From positions 1-41,823 of the forward strand of contig JAGABD010000085.1 in the NCBI GenBank assembly GCA_017614795.1: a stretch of DNA of 41,823 bases, read 5' to 3'. Shown here in pieces: positions 16,328 to 24,457 of this stretch; the stretch's first letter is position 1, and the number at the start of each line of letters is the position of its first letter. This DNA is from Bacteroidales bacterium (GTDB lineage: Bacteria; Bacteroidota; Bacteroidia; Bacteroidales; UBA932). Made by a program: the position numbers and the translations under genes. Under the pieces are notes generated by a model, which worked only from the letters and a program-made list of their open reading frames with translations, was not told the DNA's origin and did no database searches.

Positions 16328-19327
16328 TTAATTACCAGTCCAGTATGATATTCCGGTTACAGTGGTCGGCTTTATCTTGCTCGGAGAATAAGTATCCGCG
16401 CCGCTGGCTCCGTTGTCGTGGTAGTCGACCGCGTAAGTGGCTACATTGCCGGCAGTTATCGAGTTCTCGCCTACCTTGCCGCCATAAGAGCAGTTCTCTA
16501 TCTTGGTGCCTTCCGCATCGTTCCTTGCGATGATGCCTCCCTGGATACCACGATAGGTGGTGCTGCCAGTGAGACGTCCGTTGGTGACTTCGCCGTAGTA
16601 CTTGCTGCCGCTCACCACCACAGAATCGCCGGGGACCACATATGCCACTATGCCGCCGGCATCGCCGGTCTCGGCAGATCCGTAGCACATCCCCTCCAGA
16701 TTGCCTCTGGCGGTGCATCCTGTTACGGTCGCCTTGCTGAGGGCTCCGGAGATGCCTCCCTTTTCAGAGGCCTGGTTGTCCGCCTTGTTGGAAGTCGCGG
16801 CCACGGAAGAGCCTCTCCATTCGCAATTGGTAAACTCAGCATCTCCGGCAAATCCGGCAATTCCGCCGAGAGTTCCGCGATATGCGCAAAGTTTACCCTT
16901 ACTGTTGCAGTCTTTCACCGTAAGATGGTGGTTCTGCAACTTCGACATATAGTTGTAAGCACCCAGGATACCGCCTGTCGCCGTAGCAGTGTAGATGCCG
17001 CCGTCACCATCGACGCCGGGATCGTAGAAGCCCTGCCCGTTGTTGCTCGGCCTTATGATGAACAGGAGAGGGTTGTTGTTATAATGGTTGTTGGTGATGC
17101 TGGCATCGTTGCTGCAGTTCTCGAACAACTGGTCGCCACCATAGCAAAGACCCGCGATTCCGCCTACCACCTGGCTGTAGCCATTGGCTTTGGCGCAGTA
17201 TCCATCACCTGTCTGCTTGCCGACTTCACCGGTGTTGGAGCAGTGCTTGAAGGAAGCCGGACCGTTCACGTGGCCGACAAGTCCACCTACACAACTGTGC
17301 CAGGTGCTTATTTTCTTGCCGGTGCTATATTTGATACCGATGACGCCGCTGTTGCTGCAGTCCTCGAACAGCAAGGTGCCGGAAACATCCTCCGGATGCA
17401 TACCTCCGAGAAGTCCACCTATGCAGAACCAATTTGCCGCACGCGCAGCTCCTGAATGATCGATATTGAAACCTGTGCTGCAGGCATATCCCTTTACAGA
17501 GAGGCCGAGGCCGTCTTCAAGGTACCCTATCATTCCACCGGCGTACAGCAGGGTGGCTGCGTTGGAACCGAAGCCCGAAATGCTGATTTCACCTGCTATT
17601 GCCGAGTGGTCGGTCGAGAAGTCGAATGTACGCGAAACATCTGTCTGGGTACCGTAGAGGCCACCCATCTTGATGTTGGTTCCGCCGGTGCCGGAGAGGG
17701 AAAGACTGCCTCTGAAAGAGTTTCCGGAAACTTCAAGATGCTCGTTCAGCACGGAGGTTATTCCTCCTATGCTGGCAGTCGCAGGGCATTGTGTCAAGTT
17801 GATGCTGCCGCGCATCTCGGAATTGAGGATTTCTCCTTCTGCAAAGCCCGCGATTCCTCCGATGTACAACGGATTCGCGGCTGTTGCGGAGAACGTCAGT
17901 ACGGCATCTCCCTCAACTGTGCAGCCGGTCACGACCGTAGCCGTGTCCGCCTTGCCCACGATAAGACCTGCCGCCATATTGGCGCTGCCACCGTTCACGG
18001 TGAGCTTGCCCCCGAAGACGCATTTCTCGAAGCGGGTGCCTTCCGCCTCCGCCGCAATGCCGCCGGCTACTGTACCGGAAGACAGCGTGATGTTGCAGAG
18101 CTTGTCCACGCCGATATTCTTCACCGTCGCGTCCTTGCACTTGTTGAAGATGGGAGCCGTTGCGGTGAGGTTCTTGATGGAGAAGTTGCCGCCATCGAAG
18201 CTGCCGGTGAAGGGATGTGTCGCATCGCCGACGCCAGTCCAGCCGCTTACGCCTGCCATATTGATGTCCTGAAGCAGGGTTACCACGCCCTCGCGCTCCC
18301 AGGAAGCGGTGGAACCGCCTTCAGCCACGGTCCTCGCGAAAAGCTTGAATCCTTCGGGAGAATTGAGTCCGTGCGCGGGAGTGAAGTCCTGCTCGATGAT
18401 GGGAAGAGCTATGTGTGTGCCGGTGCTGTTGTTCAGAGTCAGCGTGACGGGGATGTCGCGAGGCTCGTTGGTGTCGCTGACATTGTCTTCGAAGCTCAGT
18501 GTGATGAGATCGGTGCCGTCCGCCTGGGGAACTATGCTCGAGGTCACGAAAGCGGGAGCCGTCAGGCTGCGCACCATCGAACCGGGAGCGGTCAGCGAGA
18601 GACTCGCCGCACCTTCGCCGAAGAAGATTGTTCCGTCGGGCTTGTAGTTGATATCGGTTCCGAACTGGTAAACCGCCGCCTGGTCGCTTTCCATTCCCGA
18701 GGTCAGGGTGATTGCGCCGTAGCGGGATTCCCCTGTATTCTCCGAGACGATTATTTCGACGGGAGTTACGGTTTCACCGCCTGCCGTGACGGGAGCGCCC
18801 TTGGTGGCGGTCAGCCACGATTCGGCGGCAATCTCCCAGTCGGTTCCTTCCAGCGTGGTGATATCCACAGAAAGGGTGTCTTCTCCCTTGTTCGAAACGA
18901 AGAAGGGCTGGCTCACCACGAAGGCGCTGGCGGTCTGGGTGACCTGGATGGATGCTCCGCGGAACGCGCCGGCAACGAAGGTAAGCGTTGCAGCCTCCCT
19001 TTCGGTGAAGGTGTCGTTGGCGGTGATGTTCAGCACGATGCTGCCGGGGCCGCTATGCTCCCCTGCCTCGACGCTGCACCAGTCTTTGTCGGATTCCACC
19101 TGCCATTTCAGGTTGGCGTCGTTGATGTCGACACCCACAGTGGCCTTGATAGCGCCGTGGGTGAAAGCCAGCACCGAAACGGGGTTGCCGTTGCGCAGGT
19201 ATTTCACCGAGAGTTTCTGTCCGTCCTTGATTCGGGCGTCCAGCTTTTCCTGCTCGGTCTGCTCCTTGGCGCAGCCCGCAAGCAGCGCCGCGAAAGCCAG
19301 TATAAAGAATATTCTGATGTATTTCAT
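16328..19327 (-). CDS. Surface lipoprotein with BACON domains and GLUG repeats
   Basis: A 999-residue lipoprotein (LLAGC, Cys19). The start at 19325-19327 is chosen over an upstream GTG because it gives a perfect lipoprotein signal and is preceded by GGGAGGC at 19335-19341, an unusual Shine-Dalgarno-like match. Residues about 40-130 and 130-235 read as BACON domains (WCSVEAG, VTQTASAF; WLTATKGAP, ending in an AVYQFG strand). Residues about 236-335 look like a third, weaker one. From about 345 on there are GLUG-type repeats (GGIAGFAEG, GGLVGHVNG, GGILGAYN). BACON domains are carbohydrate-associated or spacer modules in Bacteroidota surface proteins. Lying directly after susD, it occupies the position of a SusE/F-like surface binding protein (inference). 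No catalytic residues are seen. Confidence 0.82.
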   Translation of the reverse strand: MKYIRIFFILAFAALLAGCAKEQTEQEKLDARIKDGQKLSVKYLRNGNPVSVLAFTHGAIKATVGVDINDANLKWQVESDKDWCSVEAGEHSGPGSIVLNITANDTFTEREAATLTFVAGAFRGASIQVTQTASAFVVSQPFFVSNKGEDTLSVDITTLEGTDWEIAAESWLTATKGAPVTAGGETVTPVEIIVSENTGESRYGAITLTSGMESDQAAVYQFGTDINYKPDGTIFFGEGAASLSLTAPGSMVRSLTAPAFVTSSIVPQADGTDLITLSFEDNVSDTNEPRDIPVTLTLNNSTGTHIALPIIEQDFTPAHGLNSPEGFKLFARTVAEGGSTASWEREGVVTLLQDINMAGVSGWTGVGDATHPFTGSFDGGNFSIKNLTATAPIFNKCKDATVKNIGVDKLCNITLSSGTVAGGIAAEAEGTRFEKCVFGGKLTVNGGSANMAAGLIVGKADTATVVTGCTVEGDAVLTFSATAANPLYIGGIAGFAEGEILNSEMRGSINLTQCPATASIGGITSVLNEHLEVSGNSFRGSLSLSGTGGTNIKMGGLYGTQTDVSRTFDFSTDHSAIAGEISISGFGSNAATLLYAGGMIGYLEDGLGLSVKGYACSTGFNIDHSGAARAANWFCIGGLLGGMHPEDVSGTLLFEDCSNSGVIGIKYSTGKKISTWHSCVGGLVGHVNGPASFKHCSNTGEVGKQTGDGYCAKANGYSQVVGGIAGLCYGGDQLFENCSNDASITNNHYNNNPLLFIIRPSNNGQGFYDPGVDGDGGIYTATATGGILGAYNYMSKLQNHHLTVKDCNSKGKLCAYRGTLGGIAGFAGDAEFTNCEWRGSSVAATSNKADNQASEKGGISGALSKATVTGCTARGNLEGMCYGSAETGDAGGIVAYVVPGDSVVVSGSKYYGEVTNGRLTGSTTYRGIQGGIIARNDAEGTKIENCSYGGKVGENSITAGNVATYAVDYHDNGASGADTYSPSKIKPTTVTGISYWTGN

Positions 19328-19329
19328 AA

Positions 19330-21087
19330 CTACTGCCTCCCTAAAAGTCTTTTCTGATTGCTTTCTACAGTGGAAGCCCACCACACATCGGTCTTGAGGT
19401 TGTTGTCGCCTCCAAGCCAGCGGTCGAGCGCCTCCTTGTAAGTAACGGGATTGCGGTACTGTTCATCGGAAGGGTAACGCATCCTCGTGGGAAGAATATG
19501 GTCGTTGCCTGCGGCAGGACCGTCGGTGCGGAGCAGAGGATATCCCGTACGGCGGTAGTCGCACCAGGACTCTATGCCCATAAAGAAGCTCGCCAGCCAT
19601 TTCTCGGTGAGGATCGCCTCTATGGCATTGCCCTCGCTGAACTTGGCGTTGCTCCACTTCTTGCCGTTGACCACATAGTCGAGATAGTTGGTCACTTCGG
19701 TAGAGGAGGCGGTCACATAAGGATTCCACTCGAGGATGCTCTCCTGGACCGCAGTGCGGAAGATGGGCTGGTAATCCAGGATGTCCGAGATGACCGGGAT
19801 CCAGTGCCTTGCGCCGGCTTCCGCATAGATGAACGCAAGTTCGGAATACTGCATCATCGGATAGTAGTCGGCGGTCTTCAGGTTGTAGGTCTTGCCTGTG
19901 AGCGCGCTGTTGACGTCGCCATTTGGAAGCCTTCCGATCTGGGAAAGACCGCTGCTGGCGGAGACGTGCTCCTCGACATACCTTGCACGGACGTCATTGT
20001 CCAGATGAGGAGGCATTCCGAAGGCCTTGCGCCAGAAGCAGTCGTAGCGCGGGTCTTCCGCGTGTCCTGCAGGGGACGCCTTGTATGTGCAAACGGTGAT
20101 GCCCTGCTGGTCCACGGAGGTGTTGTAGTCGAGCATCTGCTTGAGCATATAGTCGCAAACTCCGACAGAGTGCCAGCTGCCTCCGGTCCAGGAGTAGAAG
20201 GGAGTGTTCTCCACTTCGTTCTCGCTGCTGAAATGCACCATCGGCCTGTCGGCGCGGGAACGCATCTGCGGGTACTTTCCGGAATCGGTCGACCAGCAGG
20301 TGTAGAGTTCGCCGAGTTTCGCCTGCACTCCGACGGCGCCGTACTTCTGGTCGCCGAGAGTCAGCACGCCGTTGTCCTCCTCGATGACTTTCATCGCGAT
20401 GCGCATCAGCACCCTCGCATAGAGCGAGTTGCCGAAGCGGCGCCAAAGGTCGACATCCCCGTTGAACACGAGGTCGCAAACCGGTGATAGCTTGGGTTTG
20501 TTGGGGTCGACGAGCGCCTGCCAGTCCTTGAGAAGTTCGTTGGCGTCTTCCAGCATGCATACCACCTTGCAGTAGATGTCCTTCTGCGTATCGTAAGCCG
20601 TGGTGTATTTGCCGAGATCGTCGCTGACGGCGAAACGGCCCGCCTCGGTGAAGGGCACGTCGCCGTAAGTGTCGGTGATGTGCGTGATAAGCAGGCTCTG
20701 GAGTATGAGAGCCACTGCCTGCGCGGGAGCGTTGTCCTCCTTGACCGCCTTCTTGTACATCGCCATAGCGTTGCCAAGCTGGGGATAGAGGGCCGTCCAG
20801 ACATCGTCCACGGTTCCTTCCGGAATCTGGTAGTTGTCGATCACGCGGGAAGAGTTCTCGGAATTGATGGACGCGGAGTACTGCATCAGCATTATCGTGT
20901 TGTTGCGGAAAATGCTGATCAGGTTGTACTGCGTCTTGAACATTATCGGGTGGATGAATTCCTCGGCCGGAGCGACGGGTTCGTCGAGGGCGTAGGGATT
21001 CTTTGCCATGTCGTCGAAATTCGAGCAGGAGGCCAGGGCCGATACTGCAAGAACCGCTATAATCAAATTGTATATCGTCTTTTTCAT
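19330..21087 (-). CDS. SusD/RagB-family surface substrate-binding lipoprotein
   Basis: A 585-residue protein starting at the ATG of MKKTIYNLI, with a lipoprotein signal (SALASC, Cys21). The open frame extends 49 codons further upstream into susC, but that part has no signal-like sequence. The helical SusD-type region is seen in YPQLGNAMAMYKKAV and in the ITDTYGDVPFTEAG motif, typical of the SusD-like_2 branch. The C-terminal part ends with the characteristic YP...EALDRWLGGDNNL region. SusD forms the lid of the SusC transporter and captures ligands at the cell surface. A strong AGGAGGA lies 6 bases before the start. It follows susC by 14 bases. Confidence 0.92.
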   Translation of the reverse strand: MKKTIYNLIIAVLAVSALASCSNFDDMAKNPYALDEPVAPAEEFIHPIMFKTQYNLISIFRNNTIMLMQYSASINSENSSRVIDNYQIPEGTVDDVWTALYPQLGNAMAMYKKAVKEDNAPAQAVALILQSLLITHITDTYGDVPFTEAGRFAVSDDLGKYTTAYDTQKDIYCKVVCMLEDANELLKDWQALVDPNKPKLSPVCDLVFNGDVDLWRRFGNSLYARVLMRIAMKVIEEDNGVLTLGDQKYGAVGVQAKLGELYTCWSTDSGKYPQMRSRADRPMVHFSSENEVENTPFYSWTGGSWHSVGVCDYMLKQMLDYNTSVDQQGITVCTYKASPAGHAEDPRYDCFWRKAFGMPPHLDNDVRARYVEEHVSASSGLSQIGRLPNGDVNSALTGKTYNLKTADYYPMMQYSELAFIYAEAGARHWIPVISDILDYQPIFRTAVQESILEWNPYVTASSTEVTNYLDYVVNGKKWSNAKFSEGNAIEAILTEKWLASFFMGIESWCDYRRTGYPLLRTDGPAAGNDHILPTRMRYPSDEQYRNPVTYKEALDRWLGGDNNLKTDVWWASTVESNQKRLLGRQ

Positions 21088-21093
21088 ATCAAG

Positions 21094-21100
21094 TCCTCCT
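21094..21100 (-). promoter_or_regulatory. Strong Shine-Dalgarno sequence of the susD-like gene
   Basis: AGGAGGA on the minus strand, 6 bases before the ATG at 21087 and just after the susC stop. This is notable because genes of this phylum usually lack such sites. It supports the chosen susD start. Confidence 0.6.
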
Positions 21101-21101
21101 C

Positions 21102-24100
21102 TTAGAATGTCAGGTTGATTGTAGCTCCGAACTGTGCCGTAGTAGGCATCTGCATAATCTCGAAGCCGGGGACCACGGCGCTTCCGCGCATCGTGACGGC
21201 CTCGGGATCCCAGGCCGGGAAGTCGCTCCAGCACCAGAGGTTGTTCGCATAGACCGCGAAGCTGGCCTGGCTCAGGAACTTGGTCTTGGCAAGGAGCTTC
21301 TTGGGAAGAGAGTATTCCAGACGCACCTCGCGAAGCTTCAGGAACTGGGTGCTCACGAAGTTCGCTTCGGCATTGGTCTGGTCGTAGTAGTTGCGATAGT
21401 AGTGCGCTATGTTCTCCTTGGAGATGGGATCGGTGTTGATCACATAGTTGCCGTCGGGCAGAACCCGGACGCCGGCGGGAACGAATGTTCCGTCACGTCC
21501 TTCGAGGGTGGCCGTGCTCTTGCCGCGGTAGTTCATAACCCAGTTAGTGTAGGAGAACACGTGGCCGCCCACCTGGCCGTCGAAGCTGATGCTCGCGGTG
21601 ATTCCCTTCCATTTGACGGAGGAGTTGAAACCTCCCTTCCACTTCGGGGCGCAGTCGCCGAGATAATGGAGGTCGGTCGAAGTCTGCGGAACGTTATCCT
21701 TGTCGAGGACCAGCATTCCGGAGACGTCCACGACGTTGCCGGCCGCGTCGATTGCGGTGCTGCCCTTGGGAGCCCTTACGAAGCCCTTGCCGTACATTGC
21801 GGTGAGGCTTCCGCCCTCATATGCGGTCATATAGGCGTGGGTGGAATACTGTCCCACGATCCAGGAGTCGATGCCCTCGCCCAGCGAAACCACGGTGTTG
21901 CGGTTGCGGGTGAAGTTGGCGCCGACCTTCCACTGGAAGTTCCTTGTCTTGAGCACCGTGCCGTTGATGGAGGCCTCGATACCGCGGTTGCGGATGGAAC
22001 CTGCGTTCACGTAGATGTAGCTGACGCCGTTCGCGTAGGAAACGGGCATCTGGGAGATAAGGTCGCTGGTGACCGAATCGTAGAACGCGGCGTCGAAGGA
22101 AAGGCGGTTCTTGAACATCCTGCCCTCGAGACCGATTTCCCACGAACTCACCGTTTCAGGCTTCAGGTCGGGGTTGTTCTTGCTGCCGGGCAGCGCGACG
22201 GTTCCAGGGAAGCCGGTGGACTGCAGGTAGTTGTCCGTCCTGTAAGGGGCGGTGTCGTTACCCACCTGCGCCCAGGATGCGCGAATCTTCATCAGGTTCA
22301 CCAGACCGTTCGTGCGTCCGAACTCGAACAGGTCGTTGAGCGCGACGCTTCCCGAAACCGAAGGATAGAAGAACGAACGGTTGCTGCCCTTGAGGGTGCT
22401 GGACCAGTCGTTTCGCCCGGTCATATCGAGGAAGATGGCGCCCTTCCAGTTGAAGGAGAGCATTCCATAGAGGGAATTGGTCTGGCGCCTGTATGCGTTG
22501 TTGCCGGTAAGAGGCTCGTAGTTCGTGTTGGCCAGCGAGTAGACTCCGGGAATCTTGATGGCGCTCGCGGTCTGGCTGTGGTTGCTGTAGCTGCGGTAGA
22601 TGATGCTGCCGCCCACGTTGCCGGTGAACTCGAATTCGCCAGCGAAGTGCGTGTTGTACTTCAGGAGGAAGTCGCCGGAGTACTGCTTGGAGTCGATGTC
22701 CTGCTCGCGGTACCAGCCGAGGGGCTTGGTCTTGGAGTCGGTGCCCTGGCGCTGCGTACGGAAGTCGCTGGTGATGTCGAGACCTCCGCGGACCACGAGG
22801 TCGAGGCCCTTGAGGATATCGGCGTTCAGGGAGAAGTTGCCGTACATACGGTCGCGCTTCTGGGTGGCGACGCACTCATAGGCGACGAAATAGGCGTTGT
22901 TCTTGCCGGTGAGGCCGACGTCCTGCTTGTAGTTCTTCTTGTCGGACCAGTAGTCCTTCATCCAGTCCATGTCGATGTTCGGCGCATAGCACCAGAGGGA
23001 ATACATAATCGAGGACTGGTTGTATCCGGAAGCCGTAGGCATATTGTCCTGGCCGGTGTTCTTGTAGTTCACCGAGGTGTTGAACTTGAGCCAGGGGGCG
23101 AGCTTGCTGGAAGTACGCACCGAGAGGAAGTTCGAGTGGCTGGTGTTGCCCGGGGTGATGCCGCGGATTTCGTTGTTGGTATAGCCCACGCGGACTGTGT
23201 TGTCCTTGTTGATCTTTCCGGAAACCACTATCGAGTTGGAGAAGGTGATTCCGGTCTGGAAGAAGTCCTTGAACCAGTCGCCGTAGCTCTTGAAGGGAGT
23301 CGCGTCGCGGATCCAGTCGCCGAAGTCGTCGTAGTGGCCGCCGATCCCCCTCTTCTCGTTATAGTACTGGTAGTACAGCGTTCCGTCCATCTTCGGGCCC
23401 CAGGAGTCGAATCCGCTGCAGGAGGTCATACGGCCGCGCTCGGGGTTGTAGCCCGCGATGTCGGCCTTGGTCTCGTCGGAGAAGTAATAGTAGTAATCCT
23501 TCTCCGGCTGGCCCTGTCCGTAGACGTACTGCAAGTCGGGCGATGCGAGGAGCTTGTCCAGCGCGAGACTCGACTTGAAGTTCACGTTGAACACGGCGTC
23601 CTGGCTTTCAGCGGACTTGGTGGTAATGATGATAGCGCCGTTTGCGGCCTGGGAACCGTAGAGGGCGGTTGCGGCCGCGCCCTTAAGCACGGTCACGCTC
23701 TCGATGTTCTCCGGATCGATATCGGCGGTACCGTTACCATAGTCCACCGCGCTCGTGCTGCCGTCTCCCGAGTCCGACGCCGTGGCCGTGTTGAACATCG
23801 GCACGCCGTCCACCACGAAGAGGGCGGTATTGTTCTCGAGGTTCGCCGAGGACTCGCCACGAACCGTGACTCGCATGGAACCGTTGGGGCCGCTGCTTCG
23901 GTCGATGTTGAGACCAGAGACCTGGCCGGACATGCCGTTGAGCCAGTTGCCCGTGGTGGCCGCTCCCGCGAATTTGTCGGAGTCGACCTTCTGGGCCGAG
24001 TAGCCGATGGATTTCTCGTCCCTCTTGATACCGAGGGCGGTAACCACGGCCGTCTCCAGGATCATCGCGTCGTCTTTCATCTCGACGCGCTTCAGCATAG

Positions 24101-24353
24101 GCGAACCGGCTTTCAGGGTGACCGTCTCATACCCGAGGCAGTTGAACTGGATGTCGTCTCCTGACTTGGCGGCGATGCTGTATTCACCCTTGTCATTGGA
24201 AATGGTTCCAGTGCCGCCGGTGAACACGGCCACGCCCGGAATGGGCTCGCCGTTCATGTCCACAATCACTCCCGAATACGTCTCCTGCGCATACGTGGCC
24301 ACGCACGCAAGCGCGAATACGACAAACGGAAGCAGAATCTTCTTCAGTGTCAT
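21102..24353 (-). CDS. SusC/RagA-family TonB-dependent outer-membrane transporter
   Basis: A 1083-residue protein with a Sec signal (residues 1-22, ending ATYAQ). Residues about 25-100 are the CarboxypepD_reg-like domain (GVIVDMNGEPIPGVAVFTGG, ISNDKGEYSI). The TonB plug follows at about 115-230, with TALGIKRDEKSIGYSAQ, then GLNIDRSSGPNGSMRVTVRG, and ALFVVDGVPM. The rest is the beta-barrel, ending in an aromatic residue (GATINLTF). There is no STN domain, so regulation by a partner anti-sigma factor is not indicated, and no sigma, anti-sigma or hybrid two-component gene lies nearby. It is the first gene of the operon running to 8352. Its cargo is unknown; the neighbours suggest a phosphate-ester-bearing ligand rather than a plain glycan (inference). 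Confidence 0.95.
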   Translation of the reverse strand: MTLKKILLPFVVFALACVATYAQETYSGVIVDMNGEPIPGVAVFTGGTGTISNDKGEYSIAAKSGDDIQFNCLGYETVTLKAGSPMLKRVEMKDDAMILETAVVTALGIKRDEKSIGYSAQKVDSDKFAGAATTGNWLNGMSGQVSGLNIDRSSGPNGSMRVTVRGESSANLENNTALFVVDGVPMFNTATASDSGDGSTSAVDYGNGTADIDPENIESVTVLKGAAATALYGSQAANGAIIITTKSAESQDAVFNVNFKSSLALDKLLASPDLQYVYGQGQPEKDYYYYFSDETKADIAGYNPERGRMTSCSGFDSWGPKMDGTLYYQYYNEKRGIGGHYDDFGDWIRDATPFKSYGDWFKDFFQTGITFSNSIVVSGKINKDNTVRVGYTNNEIRGITPGNTSHSNFLSVRTSSKLAPWLKFNTSVNYKNTGQDNMPTASGYNQSSIMYSLWCYAPNIDMDWMKDYWSDKKNYKQDVGLTGKNNAYFVAYECVATQKRDRMYGNFSLNADILKGLDLVVRGGLDITSDFRTQRQGTDSKTKPLGWYREQDIDSKQYSGDFLLKYNTHFAGEFEFTGNVGGSIIYRSYSNHSQTASAIKIPGVYSLANTNYEPLTGNNAYRRQTNSLYGMLSFNWKGAIFLDMTGRNDWSSTLKGSNRSFFYPSVSGSVALNDLFEFGRTNGLVNLMKIRASWAQVGNDTAPYRTDNYLQSTGFPGTVALPGSKNNPDLKPETVSSWEIGLEGRMFKNRLSFDAAFYDSVTSDLISQMPVSYANGVSYIYVNAGSIRNRGIEASINGTVLKTRNFQWKVGANFTRNRNTVVSLGEGIDSWIVGQYSTHAYMTAYEGGSLTAMYGKGFVRAPKGSTAIDAAGNVVDVSGMLVLDKDNVPQTSTDLHYLGDCAPKWKGGFNSSVKWKGITASISFDGQVGGHVFSYTNWVMNYRGKSTATLEGRDGTFVPAGVRVLPDGNYVINTDPISKENIAHYYRNYYDQTNAEANFVSTQFLKLREVRLEYSLPKKLLAKTKFLSQASFAVYANNLWCWSDFPAWDPEAVTMRGSAVVPGFEIMQMPTTAQFGATINLTF

Positions 24354-24382
24354 TATCAGTGGTTTTAAATAAAAAATCTACA

Positions 24383-24403
24383 GTTGGCCAAAATATGGTC
24401 AAC
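24383..24403. promoter_or_regulatory. Dyad over the predicted susC transcription start (candidate operator)
   Basis: GTTGGCCA and TGGTCAAC are 8-base arms with one mismatch around a 5-base AT spacer. The dyad begins 3 bases past the -7 box and covers the expected transcription start, a common place for a repressor site. No regulator gene is adjacent, so its partner is unknown. Confidence 0.4.
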
Positions 24404-24405
24404 CA

Positions 24406-24413
24406 CAAATATA
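24406..24413 (-). promoter_or_regulatory. -7 box of the susC operon promoter
   Basis: TATATTTG on the minus strand matches TAnnTTTG exactly and lies about 52 bases before the susC start codon. I find no good TTTG at the -33 position, so the promoter may need an activator. It lies in the 104-base gap after the AsmA-like gene, where no clear terminator was seen. Confidence 0.55.
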
Positions 24414-24457
24414 GCAATTATTTCGTGCGTTGTACGCGCCTACGCGGGGAAAGTGAA

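Noticed and set aside
8500..19000. Possible DNA tandem repeats or CRISPR-like array in the GLUG genes
   Set aside because: The repetition is at the protein level (GGIxGx with C-x-N-x-G); the DNA units differ in length and sequence, and there are no regular repeats and spacers.
17456..19357. 633-codon plus-strand frame, and similar long plus-strand frames at 11847-13376, 13440-14696 and 2426-3736
   Set aside because: Each is a shadow of a well-supported minus-strand gene with clear signal peptides and domains; none has its own promoter or family match.
21402..24164. 920-codon open frame on the plus strand
   Set aside because: It lies wholly antisense to susC. The GC-rich third positions of the real gene keep the opposite frame open, and the product has no recognisable domain or signal.
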